NCBI GenBank assembly: GCA_001275005.1
Contig: JWZX01001164.1
Location: 1-11,055 of the forward strand
DNA: 11,055 nucleotides
Direction: 5' to 3'
DNA from: Chrysochromulina tobinii
Lineage: Eukaryota; Haptophyta; Prymnesiales; Chrysochromulinaceae
The position numbers and the translations under genes are program-made. The notes under the pieces were generated by a model that ran no database searches, was not told the DNA's origin, and saw only the letters and a list, made by a program, of their open reading frames with translations. Positions 6,001 to 10,072 of this stretch are shown piece by piece; position 1 is the first letter of the stretch; every line of letters starts with the position of its first letter.

Positions 6001-8435
6001 CCAGCCAAACAGCCTGCTTGCGCTGCCCCGAGTTCTCAACTACCAATGGCACCGCAGCCACGAACGTCAGCCAATGCCTGTGCGAGCAGAGCTTCGTGCA
6101 ACAGCTCAACGCAGCGGGCAATGTGTCCCAATGCGTCTGTGCGCCCGGCCGCGAGCTCGTCGGCGGCGTGCGCTGCGACGCGTGCAAGACTGGAACGTAC
6201 AAGGACTGGACGGGCGAGAACGCCGAACGCAACCCTCTTGGCCCCCAAAAGTGCCTCGACTGCCCTGTGCCTGGGACAACCACGGTGCAGGAAGGCGCCG
6301 ACTCGGTCTCCCAATGCGTGTGCAAGGCAAACACGTTCGCCAGCCTGACGCGCGCCGAGATGATGCGGGCGACCAACGACAGCAGCCGCGTCGCACCAGA
6401 TGCCTTCAAGTGTGTGACCTGTGTGAGCCTTCATGAGAATGTCAACGCTAAGATGACCAACTGCACCGCGCCGGGCGTCACGCTCGACACCATCCCCGTC
6501 ATGCCGGGCCACTGGCGGCAAAATCCGAGGGCTCTGTACGTTCGAATGTGCGACTTGGAGGAGGCGTGTCTCGGCGCCGAGCTCGCTGGCGACGCGTCGT
6601 GCGCGTACGGTCACACTGGGCCGCTGTGCGACCTGTGTAAGAAGGATCCGCCGTACTTTGGCGGCCGCGGATCGCCATGCCAATCCTGCTCCGACGCGGG
6701 CGATCCCATGGAGACGATCACCTCCTACATCATCGGCGGCGTGGTCGTTCTTCTCGTCCTCGTGCTGGCCGCGGCCATCTGCAAGCGCAGAGTGGCTAAG
6801 GTCCCTGCCGTGCCGAAGAAGGAAGACGAAACAGGGGTTGACAAATACCAAGGGGCTAAACACCTGGCTCAGAAGGCCGTCACGGAAGGGGTGGTCAAAG
6901 GCATGATTCAAGGAGCAGCTGGGACGGTCACAATGACCGAAGCCAGTAAACTGGCGAGGTTGGCGGCGGCTTCTGCTTCGTCAGTCGTGGATTCAATTGG
7001 AGTCAAGATCCGGATCTTGATCTCGCTGAGCCAGGTGGTCTCGCAGCTGGACATGATCTTTGACATCACGTACCCTGCCGTCTACACCGCCACCCTCGAG
7101 GGCCTCAAGAACATCAACATTCAAGTCAACTTGCTGCCCTTTGGCTGTGTTTTTCCGTTGCTGGACAATTTCTTTTTCGACTTCGTTCTGAAGACCGCAA
7201 CGCCGCTGGTGCTCGTGCTTTTGCTCTACGTCATGAGTAAAGTCCTGCGCGCACGCTTTGGCGGTGCAGAGGGCGCCCAGAGGGGTTTCGGCGCGTACCT
7301 CGCCGATGCATGCTCGGATCTGTGGTTCTTCATCATCTTCCTCGTCTACCCGAGCTGCTCTTCCATGACCTTCATGTTCTTCATGCGCGAGACCTATGAC
7401 GGCCCCGGGGAGGTGTACGTGGACCTGATGCGAGCCGACCGCTCCATTGACCGCGAGGGGGAACTCTACCAAGGCTTCAACCTGTACGCCGTCGTCATGC
7501 TCATCCTCTACCCCATCGGCGTGCCCCTTTTCTACGGGCTCATGTTCCACCTTGAGCGCCACCAGCTCCAGGAGATGCGCCACATCGAGCTCACCCGGGA
7601 GACGGACTTTGCGCTCGCAAAGCTCGAGGCGGAGGCCGCTGCCACCCCAGCAGAGAAGGATGCGATGGTGCGCAAGGCCGTGGAAGCGCACGAGGCAACC
7701 GGTAAAGTCCTCGCAAAGCTACGTGGCGAGCTGCCGACGACGCAGCGCAAGCTGACCGCTGGCTACGAGCTCCGAATGTACTGGTTCGAGATCTTCGAAT
7801 GCGTGCGCAAGATCCTGCTCATCGGGCTGCCCATCTTCTTCCCGGCGGGGTCGCCGGCCCAGCTCATTTTTGGGCTCATCATCTGCTTCCTGTCATATGG
7901 CGCCTACTGCGTCTGCGCTCCCTACGTGAAAAAAGAGGACGACATCCTTGCACAGGTGGCGCAGGTCGTCATCTTCTTCTCGTTGGTCAGCTCCTTGGTG
8001 ACCAACGCCTACCCCAACGATCCGATCATGTCGGCCTTGCTCCCAGTGCTCCTCTCCGTACCTGTGATTCTCACCGTCCTCTTCGAAATGTCGCTGCTTA
8101 AGTACCTGCGTCGCTTCACCGAGCCCAATGGTGAGGGCAAGGTCAGCCCTGCTGCCCAGTGGATCCTCGCCTTCCGGCGCCACGTCGTTCGAATCGCAGA
8201 TAGGCTCGTCGGCGCAAGGGGACAAGTTGAGGCGAAGTCGGCGGTACGTGCCAAGTGGCAGCAGCACAGCGAGAAGCACGACTCCACCTCGCGGAACGCC
8301 TTCCTCGCCCGCGAGCTCCACGTCGTCTCCGTCACCGCAGAGGCACCCCAGGTGGAGTCCGCAGGCGGAGACGCCAGCACGAGCATGACCAGCACGGGTG
8401 GCCACGTTCCCCGCCTCGAGACCGAGCACCTGTAG
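3..8435 (+). CDS. Giant modular surface protein with VCBS repeats, Cys-rich repeats and polytopic membrane region (5' partial)
   Basis: One frame is open from the first bases of the window to TAG at 8433-8435, with no internal stop or visible intron. The first in-frame ATG (near 309) lies inside a domain, and the frame runs on to the left edge through polyproline codons, so the true start is upstream; TTG at 51 is not a credible start. Residues are numbered here from codon 51. Module order: ShKT (before residue 43), CUB-like (53-152), Pro-rich linker (162-220), 14 Ca-binding FG-GAP/VCBS repeats (351-1047), Cys-rich 88-aa repeats (about 1052-1785), SEA-like segment (1808-1892), second Cys-rich/EGF-like block (1958-2213), about eight membrane spans (2226-2683), and a polar cytoplasmic tail to 2794. 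Inferred role: a plasma-membrane adhesion or sensing protein with a large, Ca-dependent, disulfide-rich ectodomain. The C-terminal part resembles TRP-like membrane regions of algal and stramenopile proteins, but channel activity is unproven. No gene name is recognised. Confidence 0.9.
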   Translation, partial: PPPPPPPSSGGICADLLNSGVTYTDGSPVPCTYFTTNPNLCATYTTAQTNCPISCSTCTFGAGPPSTVWWTVLEGSWYCEVSWDGLCVSDGWGDYGNYESCQMRAERSMAITSTEFDTERNYDLITVNGVSYDGESLTNGPMNVQVAAGTIMTWSTDGSVVRSGFTICASPNSTNSTAAPPTPPAPPAPPPAPPEPPAAPPTPPSLPPAPPPPSPRPSPPSPPSRPPALPPKPAQPGWRYITPQGRRQYPPPINYAQDLRPGGHPTAFAPPNCSAQGRVGCVAMPKPARAKPAPGVRAALLPPACSLNGILIWNTSSSEPGCLRLPKPLARIALPSSPLGSAQIVTRFLDISSYALPANLVSADTRSIAVADVDGDGDLDVLLGNANSSCRVLLNAGDGTFPTSIELPYVAGDITHSIAAADMDGDGDLDVLLGNFGRPSRMLLNAGGGTVDGTTFTLPTSFVLPGGNAQTNSIMAADVDGDGDLDVLLGNSNSAALSSEVVLTTSQVVLNVGGGCQAAACFPRNVALPGPLADTNSIAAADVDGDGDLDVLLGNSGSTRSPCRVLLNVGNGTFPTSIDLPGGIGDTNSIAAADVDGDGDLDLLLGNSGTPSRVLLNAGDGSFTTSITLPGGAVDTRSIAAADVDGDGDLDLLLGNSGSPSRVLLNEGDGSFPTSITLPGGAVDTKSIAAADVDGDGDLDVLLGNADTSPSRVLLTTGDGSFSTSIELPGNIMQTYSIAAADVDGDGDLDVLLGNSGSPSRVLLNAGDGTFPTSIMLPGAGESTLSIVAADADSDGDLDVLLGNARSPSRLLRNVGNGIFVSIELPYVAGEITHSIAAADVDGDGNLDVLLGNSGSPSRVLLNAGNGVSWTSIELPGGNANTRSIAAADVDGDGDLDVLLGNDGSPSRVVLNAGDGTLPTSIIELPGGNANTNSIAAADVDGDGDLDVLLGNVGSPSQVLRNDGGGTFVSIELPGGNANTNSIAAADVDGDGDLDLLLGNDGFSRVLLNSGGGTLTDSTFPQQSSIELPGGSADTRSIAAADVDGDGDLDVLLGISGSLSRVVPFIRCSAFGTARSRYGNGCVRCPAPSSRRDNAFDVCSECNEHTQVDGSGVCVPCTEGSERVIGAPSCTRCPAGKRHAAKGTACIPCSPGEYVDFAGLFDPSSCLPCLPGSYNPTFGASVCRPCEAGYYTSNLNSLTCLPCQLIQGGYYCPQGAKAATPCPAGTHKNVSLSVMTSENQCVDCPVGTSCSVGSAEAVPCAAGTYNNRPKQETCLKCAAGSFQNGTGQTSCNTCSDGGYYCAEGAAAALPCPAGTRKNPLVSVMTSVNQCVVCPVGTSCSVGSAVAVPCAPGTYNNESGQETCVKCAPGSFQRLAGRTSCNPCKSAHYCELGAAAALPCPGGTHKNASLSVMTSANQCVDCPVGTSCSVGSAEAVLCAPGTYNNQSRQETCVKCAPGSFQDEAGQTSCKNCTQGYYCAEGAAAALPCPGGTHKNASLSVMRSVDQCVVCPVGTSCSVGSAEAVPCAPGTYNNESRQETCVKCAPGFFQRLPGQTSCIPCTQGYYCELGAAAALPCDGGTHTNASLSVMTSANQCVVCPAGTSCSVGSATPRLCLPGSFSAAEKTQSCDLCPRGKFTSTSGNTACQPCERGFLCVEGASAPQPCPGGTHANQTVLNLTGYLGSLSECIVCPAGTSCSVGSAAPKPCLPGSYNNQTQKETCTPCAAGSFENRAGQTSCFPCTPGYYCAEGAATPVPCPRGKYNNRTGLESEAGCVPVGFGYWAPTGSVFPIPCPSGFSCPGYSNDNVHFGSQPIILPTGGLTPVVVVETQTVETITGSLSLNAPLSSFLNNDSLQLQYRQAIATQLGVPWQEPGWDLQLNFSAASPSPPAAGRRLQTGSTIVTYTIVRTVTTNPTTSNATSNVTSSGPPIVAPSFTLNNLNPEVLGAALGASVANLVAPTATVVQQTVTVIRERVCPRGFWCTAGIEVPCEKGFYNPTTNAASQTACLRCPEFSTTNGTAATNVSQCLCEQSFVQQLNAAGNVSQCVCAPGRELVGGVRCDACKTGTYKDWTGENAERNPLGPQKCLDCPVPGTTTVQEGADSVSQCVCKANTFASLTRAEMMRATNDSSRVAPDAFKCVTCVSLHENVNAKMTNCTAPGVTLDTIPVMPGHWRQNPRALYVRMCDLEEACLGAELAGDASCAYGHTGPLCDLCKKDPPYFGGRGSPCQSCSDAGDPMETITSYIIGGVVVLLVLVLAAAICKRRVAKVPAVPKKEDETGVDKYQGAKHLAQKAVTEGVVKGMIQGAAGTVTMTEASKLARLAAASASSVVDSIGVKIRILISLSQVVSQLDMIFDITYPAVYTATLEGLKNINIQVNLLPFGCVFPLLDNFFFDFVLKTATPLVLVLLLYVMSKVLRARFGGAEGAQRGFGAYLADACSDLWFFIIFLVYPSCSSMTFMFFMRETYDGPGEVYVDLMRADRSIDREGELYQGFNLYAVVMLILYPIGVPLFYGLMFHLERHQLQEMRHIELTRETDFALAKLEAEAAATPAEKDAMVRKAVEAHEATGKVLAKLRGELPTTQRKLTAGYELRMYWFEIFECVRKILLIGLPIFFPAGSPAQLIFGLIICFLSYGAYCVCAPYVKKEDDILAQVAQVVIFFSLVSSLVTNAYPNDPIMSALLPVLLSVPVILTVLFEMSLLKYLRRFTEPNGEGKVSPAAQWILAFRRHVVRIADRLVGARGQVEAKSAVRAKWQQHSEKHDSTSRNAFLARELHVVSVTAEAPQVESAGGDASTSMTSTGGHVPRLETEHL
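39..176 (+). other. ShKT-like six-cysteine domain of the giant protein
   Basis: The segment begins CADL and ends CPISCSTC. It carries six cysteines, with the CxD start and the closing CxxxCxxC spacing typical of ShKT domains. It directly follows seven proline codons at 3-23. ShKT domains are small disulfide-bonded extracellular modules in many algal secreted proteins, often next to enzyme or adhesion domains. I see no basis for calling it a toxin here; the fold is used as a general module. Confidence 0.7.
207..506 (+). other. CUB-like beta-sandwich domain of the giant protein
   Basis: About 100 residues run from a WWTV start to a GFTIC end. Between them are Cys pairs, the conserved stretch FDTERNYDLITVNG, and then a Gly-rich segment, VAAG and a TWSTDGSVV-like strand. 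This order (acidic F-x-x-E, Y-D-x-I/L-x-V, V/I-x-W-x-S/T-D, closing G-F/W-x-I/L-C) matches CUB-like extracellular domains. It sits between the ShKT module and the Pro-rich linker. Exact family membership would need a profile search. Confidence 0.6.
534..710 (+). repeat. Proline-rich linker in the giant protein (low-complexity CCA/CCG repeat)
   Basis: About 59 residues are mostly Pro with Ala, Ser, Thr and Arg. The first half uses CCA/GCA codons in a near-regular CCACCAGCA pattern; the second half shifts to CCG/CCC. Such linkers act as stiff extended spacers between extracellular modules in algal wall and surface proteins, and are often hydroxyprolinated and glycosylated. The simple repeat is prone to length variation. 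Confidence 0.85.
1101..3191 (+). repeat. Fourteen tandem FG-GAP/VCBS-type Ca-binding repeats, about 147 bp each
   Basis: Each copy holds a core of SIAAAD followed by DVDGDGDLD and VLLGN, then a Ser/Pro turn, RVLLN and a GDGTF-like loop. Core Asp codons start at 1116, 1266, 1434, 1626, 1782, 1929, 2076, 2226, 2373, 2520, 2667, 2817, 2961 and 3126. The commonest spacing is 147 bp (49 aa), with longer copies near the left end. DxDGDGDxD is a Ca-binding loop like those in integrin-alpha FG-GAP blades and VCBS repeats, so a beta-propeller is likely. Copy 9 is altered to DADSDGDLD, copy 10 to DVDGDGNLD, and copy 14 ends LGI. Neighbouring copies are very alike in DNA: copies 5 and 6 differ at about 9 of 147 positions, suggesting recent duplication or gene conversion. 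Confidence 0.9.
3204..5403 (+). repeat. Cys-rich ephrin-receptor-like (GCC2/GCC3-type) repeats with an 88-aa tandem unit
   Basis: After divergent Cys-rich units (3204-3620), a regular 264-bp unit starts at 3627, 3894, 4158, 4422, 4686 and 4950, with a degraded seventh copy from 5226. Each unit has ten cysteines in the order GYYC, LPC, NQC, VxCPxGTSC, SxPC, ETC, xKC and TSCxxC. Conserved CPxG and PGTYNN turns match ephrin-receptor-like/GCC2-GCC3 and TNFR-like repeats. Most units carry N-x-S/T sequons (KNAS, NNES, NNQS), consistent with an N-glycosylated ectodomain. Units 3 and 4 differ at only roughly 30 of 264 bases, so the array has been duplicated or homogenised. The likely form is a rigid disulfide-bonded stalk between the propeller region and the membrane. 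Confidence 0.85.
5472..5726 (+). other. SEA-like segment with an RRLQ site in the giant protein
   Basis: The segment starts in a Val/Thr-rich strand and continues ITGSLSL, then a helix-like YRQAIATQLGV, a strand LQLNF, a Pro/Ser loop with GRRLQ (RRLQ at 5673-5684), and a last strand TIVTYTIV. This strand-helix-strand layout with a basic site before the last strand is common in algal surface proteins and resembles SEA or cadherin-like juxtamembrane folds. An Asn/Thr/Ser-rich, probably glycosylated stretch follows. Assignment is by pattern only. Confidence 0.35.
5922..6689 (+). other. Juxtamembrane Cys-rich and EGF-like block of the giant protein
   Basis: A second set of Cys-rich units contains CPRGFWC, EVPCEKGFYN, SQTACLRC, SQCLC, SQCVCAPG and SQCVCKAN. 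It ends with CAYGHTGPLCDLC and a final CQSC about 12 codons before the first membrane span. The xYGxxGPLCxxC element is a typical EGF/laminin-like half-repeat just outside the membrane in polytopic algal and stramenopile proteins. Several N-x-S/T sequons are present. Confidence 0.7.
6726..8107 (+). other. Polytopic TRP-like membrane region of the giant protein
   Basis: Likely spans, in residues from codon 51: 2226-2244, then 2379-2400, 2424-2445, 2475-2501, 2588-2600, 2604-2624, 2632-2652 and 2659-2683. A basic cytoplasmic segment (KRR after span 1) and an amphipathic VKIRILISLSQVVSQLD stretch precede span 2. A charged, probably coiled-coil loop of about 65 residues rich in Glu, Lys and Ala (2502-2568) separates spans 4 and 5. 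After it comes YWFEIFECVRKILLIGLP, which resembles the Y-F-E-x-x-E-x-x-R-K-L motif seen in TRP-like membrane domains of algal and stramenopile proteins. A YPSCSS motif in span 3 and a CAPY motif after span 6 look like conserved family features. Whether it conducts ions cannot be told from sequence. Confidence 0.65.
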
Positions 8436-8444
8436 GCTGCCGCC

Positions 8445-8476
8445 GACAAGACAAGCAGACAAGACAAGCAGACAAG
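8445..8476 (+). repeat. 13-bp tandem repeat just after gene 1
   Basis: The unit GACAAGACAAGCA occurs at 8445-8457 and 8458-8470, with a partial third copy at 8471-8476. It lies 10 bp after the stop codon, so probably in the 3' untranslated region of the giant gene. It appears to be simple slippage-type DNA with no known function. Confidence 0.9.
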
Positions 8477-8491
8477 GAGGCGGGTGGCTGC

Positions 8492-8682
8492 TATCGGTGG
8501 AGAGAGTATCGGTGGAGTGAGCGCAGACCGCTGTGGGTAGGCAGTCTGGAGAGACGAGTCCTGGTGCAAAGAATGAGTATGGGCTAGTGGTGGTCCTTGA
8601 GAGAGAGAGTCTCGGTGGAATGAAAGCGCAGACCGCTGTGGCTAGGTGGTCTGGAGAGAGTACTGGTGCAGTGAGTATGGGC
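8492..8682 (+). repeat. Nested imperfect duplications in the spacer between genes 1 and 2
   Basis: A 15-bp unit, TATCGGTGGAGAGAG, is repeated with one mismatch at 8492-8506 and 8507-8521. A larger segment at 8502-8584 recurs imperfectly at 8605-8682, offset by about 103 bp. Both copies share GCGCAGACCGCTGTG, GTCTGGAGAGA, CTGGTGCA and GAGTATGGGC. Copy 2 has small indels and substitutions. The strand is GA-rich and G-rich. No coding signal is visible. Confidence 0.85.
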
Positions 8683-8699
8683 GGGGGGAGGTGGGGCAT

Positions 8700-8713
8700 T
8701 TTACATTCACACT
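8700..8713 (+). promoter_or_regulatory. TTTACATTCACACT element before gene 2
   Basis: The element ends 25 bp before the ATG at 8739. A 14-bp sequence with 13 of 14 bases the same lies at the matching place before gene 3 (10043-10056). Inference: a shared core-promoter, initiator or 5'-leader element. Its core TTCACAC (8706-8712) also pairs with GTGTGAA at 8730-8736 around a 17-base loop, forming a possible small hairpin immediately before the start codon. Confidence 0.5.
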
Positions 8714-8738
8714 TTGACGCCGATTTCGGGTGTGAAGA

Positions 8739-9533
8739 ATGGAGCCTCCTCGGCACCCTCTCGACGCGGGTTCGCGCTTCGGCCCGGCGCCCACGCCCGA
8801 AAAGGTGATGCACAACAATTTAACAGGTGACTCGGTGACCAAGGCGCGGCAGGAGCACCGCCGCCTGTCCGCAAAGTCGAGCCAGAAGTGGATGGACGCG
8901 GCCGAGCGCGCCGAGATGATGCGCATCAAGCAGCTGCTCGAAGACGGTCAGGACATCAACCAGGTCTGTCAGCCGAGCGGGTCCTCTGCGCTGTACGTCG
9001 CGTCGCGCACTAACAACCTGCGCCTCGCCGAGATGCTGCTCGAGGCTGGCGCGGAGCCAGGCGTGCTGACGGACGACCTCGTGTCGCCGTGCTGGATCGC
9101 CATCTCGCGTGGCTTCGACGAGATGGTCAAGCTGCTGCTCGAGCCGCGATGGAACGCCAATCTCGTCGAGCAGATCAAGAGCGAGACGACCGAATCGCTC
9201 ATGCAGCTAGAGAACTGCGGCGTGCAGCAGACGCACTACAACCTCGCCGTGACGCGCCGTTATTGGAAGTGCGTGTACCACATCGAGTCGGCCATCGGCG
9301 TCCTGCCGAGCGCCACGCGCATTCCCGCGGTCCTCTTCGAGCCACCCTCGGGCTGGGCGATGGGCCTCACGCCCGCCGAGCCGGGCCAGCGGCCGGACAT
9401 GCCGATGCAATTCTTCTACTGGGAGGCGTTCACCAAGAACGGGTGCCGCGAGAAGCCGCCGCCGGGCTCCAAGAAGCTCGTGTATAAGGGGCAGGGCATC
9501 TTCGAGCAGGAGTCCGTCGTCGGCGAGGACTGA
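8739..9533 (+). CDS. Ankyrin-repeat protein, 264 aa
   Basis: The frame is complete, ending at TGA 9531-9533. An in-frame stop at 8733-8735 lies just before the first ATG, so Met-8739 is the earliest start; it has A at -3 and G at +4. A second in-frame ATG at 8808 (residue 24) is a weaker alternative. There is no signal peptide or membrane span, so the protein is probably cytosolic or nuclear. Residues 54-136 hold two to three ankyrin-type helix pairs: MMRIKQLLEDGQDIN, then SSALYVASRTNNLRLAEMLL with EAGAEP, then SPCWIAISRGFDEMVKLLL. These give a protein-binding surface; the partner is unknown. Residues 140-264 match no family I recognise. They contain a YWKCVYHIES stretch, a Pro/Gly-rich middle and a C-terminal half with MPMQFFYWEAF and KKLVYKGQGIFEQE that could be a separate small domain. 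Codon use is strongly GC-rich, like gene 1. Function is unassigned. Confidence 0.85.
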   Translation: MEPPRHPLDAGSRFGPAPTPEKVMHNNLTGDSVTKARQEHRRLSAKSSQKWMDAAERAEMMRIKQLLEDGQDINQVCQPSGSSALYVASRTNNLRLAEMLLEAGAEPGVLTDDLVSPCWIAISRGFDEMVKLLLEPRWNANLVEQIKSETTESLMQLENCGVQQTHYNLAVTRRYWKCVYHIESAIGVLPSATRIPAVLFEPPSGWAMGLTPAEPGQRPDMPMQFFYWEAFTKNGCREKPPPGSKKLVYKGQGIFEQESVVGED

Positions 9534-9580
9534 GGCGGGCTCCAAGGATTTGGGGAAGGGTGTTTCCAACGTCGAAATTT

Positions 9581-9594
9581 AGTGTGAATTGAAA
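9581..9594 (-). promoter_or_regulatory. Reverse-orientation copy of the TTCACACT element after gene 2
   Basis: Read on the minus strand this is TTTCAATTCACACT. It matches the element before gene 2 at 12 of 14 positions and shares the full TTCACACT core. It lies 48 bp after the stop of gene 2. No credible minus-strand gene starts beside it, so it may mark an antisense transcript or an orientation-independent site, or be chance. Confidence 0.3.
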
Positions 9595-9619
9595 CGCACT
9601 GGCACGGCTTGACCCCAAC

Positions 9620-9642
9620 AGTTAAAAGCTCGAGTTAAAAGC
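9620..9642 (+). repeat. 10-bp direct repeat AGTTAAAAGC
   Basis: Two exact copies lie at 9620-9629 and 9633-9642, a 13-bp period. They fall in the spacer after gene 2, probably in or near its 3' untranslated region. Confidence 0.8.
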
Positions 9643-9737
9643 GGCCGCCGTGAGGAACTCAACGTGTGGATTATAGACTGACGGCAGAGCTATACCACAG
9701 GCCCAACTCAGGGGGAAGGGGTATTGGGCATATGGGG

Positions 9738-9744
9738 TATAAAT
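9738..9744 (+). promoter_or_regulatory. TATA-like sequence TATAAAT
   Basis: A TATA-box match sits in an AT-richer patch flanked by GGGG runs. It is 329 bp before the ATG of gene 3, which would require a leader of about 300 nt or a leader intron. Many protists use other core-promoter elements, so this is weak evidence. Confidence 0.25.
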
Positions 9745-9861
9745 GGGGTACCGTGCGGATGCATGCCGGGAGATATGCTGCTTGCGTTTCAAGTTCCAAG
9801 GGAATGTATCTGAAATTGCTCGATGCGCATCCCGGACTAAGTCCAACGGGACACACGTGAC

Positions 9862-9906
9862 AGATTCTCGAATGATGATCCTCGTTGGGGAGATTCTCGA
9901 ATGATG
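9862..9906 (+). repeat. 16-bp direct repeat upstream of gene 3
   Basis: AGATTCTCGAATGATG occurs exactly at 9862-9877 and 9891-9906, 29 bp apart, with a weaker ATTCTCG match at 9912. The position 170-210 bp before gene 3 would suit a pair of regulatory sites, but a plain local duplication explains it equally well. Confidence 0.8.
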
Positions 9907-10042
9907 GCGCCATTCTCGTCTGGCTCTAAGATGAGAGCTGAGTGGTCCCGCCCACCGTCCGCGATTGTAAGCCTTGTCTAGCTTTTGCAGGGACCGGGTT
10001 GTCGCGCTTACTAAGTCACTTTGTCGGGCTTCGTCCTTCGTG

Positions 10043-10056
10043 TTTACGTTCACACT
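10043..10056 (+). promoter_or_regulatory. TTTACGTTCACACT element before gene 3
   Basis: The element ends 16 bp before the ATG at 10073. It matches the element before gene 2 (8700-8713) at 13 of 14 positions, including the core TTCACACT. The same orientation and similar distance to the start codon suggest a shared initiator, promoter or leader motif. Confidence 0.5.
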
Positions 10057-10072
10057 GGTTCTACTGTGTCCG

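Larger units (their letters stand above)
9534..10072. other. Spacer between genes 2 and 3, no supported gene
   Basis: These 539 bp are visibly less GC-rich than the genes around them. They should hold the 3' end of gene 2 and the promoter and leader of gene 3. I see no convincing coding region on either strand. Other contents: a TATA-like TATAAAT at 9738-9744, two pairs of short direct repeats, a reversed copy of the TTCACACT element, and an acceptor-like pyrimidine stretch ending in CAG at 9988-9990 that could mark a leader intron of gene 3. No tRNA-like cloverleaf was found by eye. Confidence 0.6.

Noticed and set aside
9629-9648. Adjacent XhoI (CTCGAG) and NotI (GCGGCCGC) sites, suggesting a cloning linker
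   Set aside because: Both sites are embedded in a natural-looking 13-bp repeat, with no vector sequence on either side. GC-rich genomes contain such sites by chance.
9622-10053. 143-codon minus-strand frame in the spacer between genes 2 and 3
   Set aside because: It covers most of the spacer but shows no recognisable motif, signal peptide or codon bias like the neighbouring genes. It is probably chance, though I cannot exclude a lineage-specific gene without transcript data.
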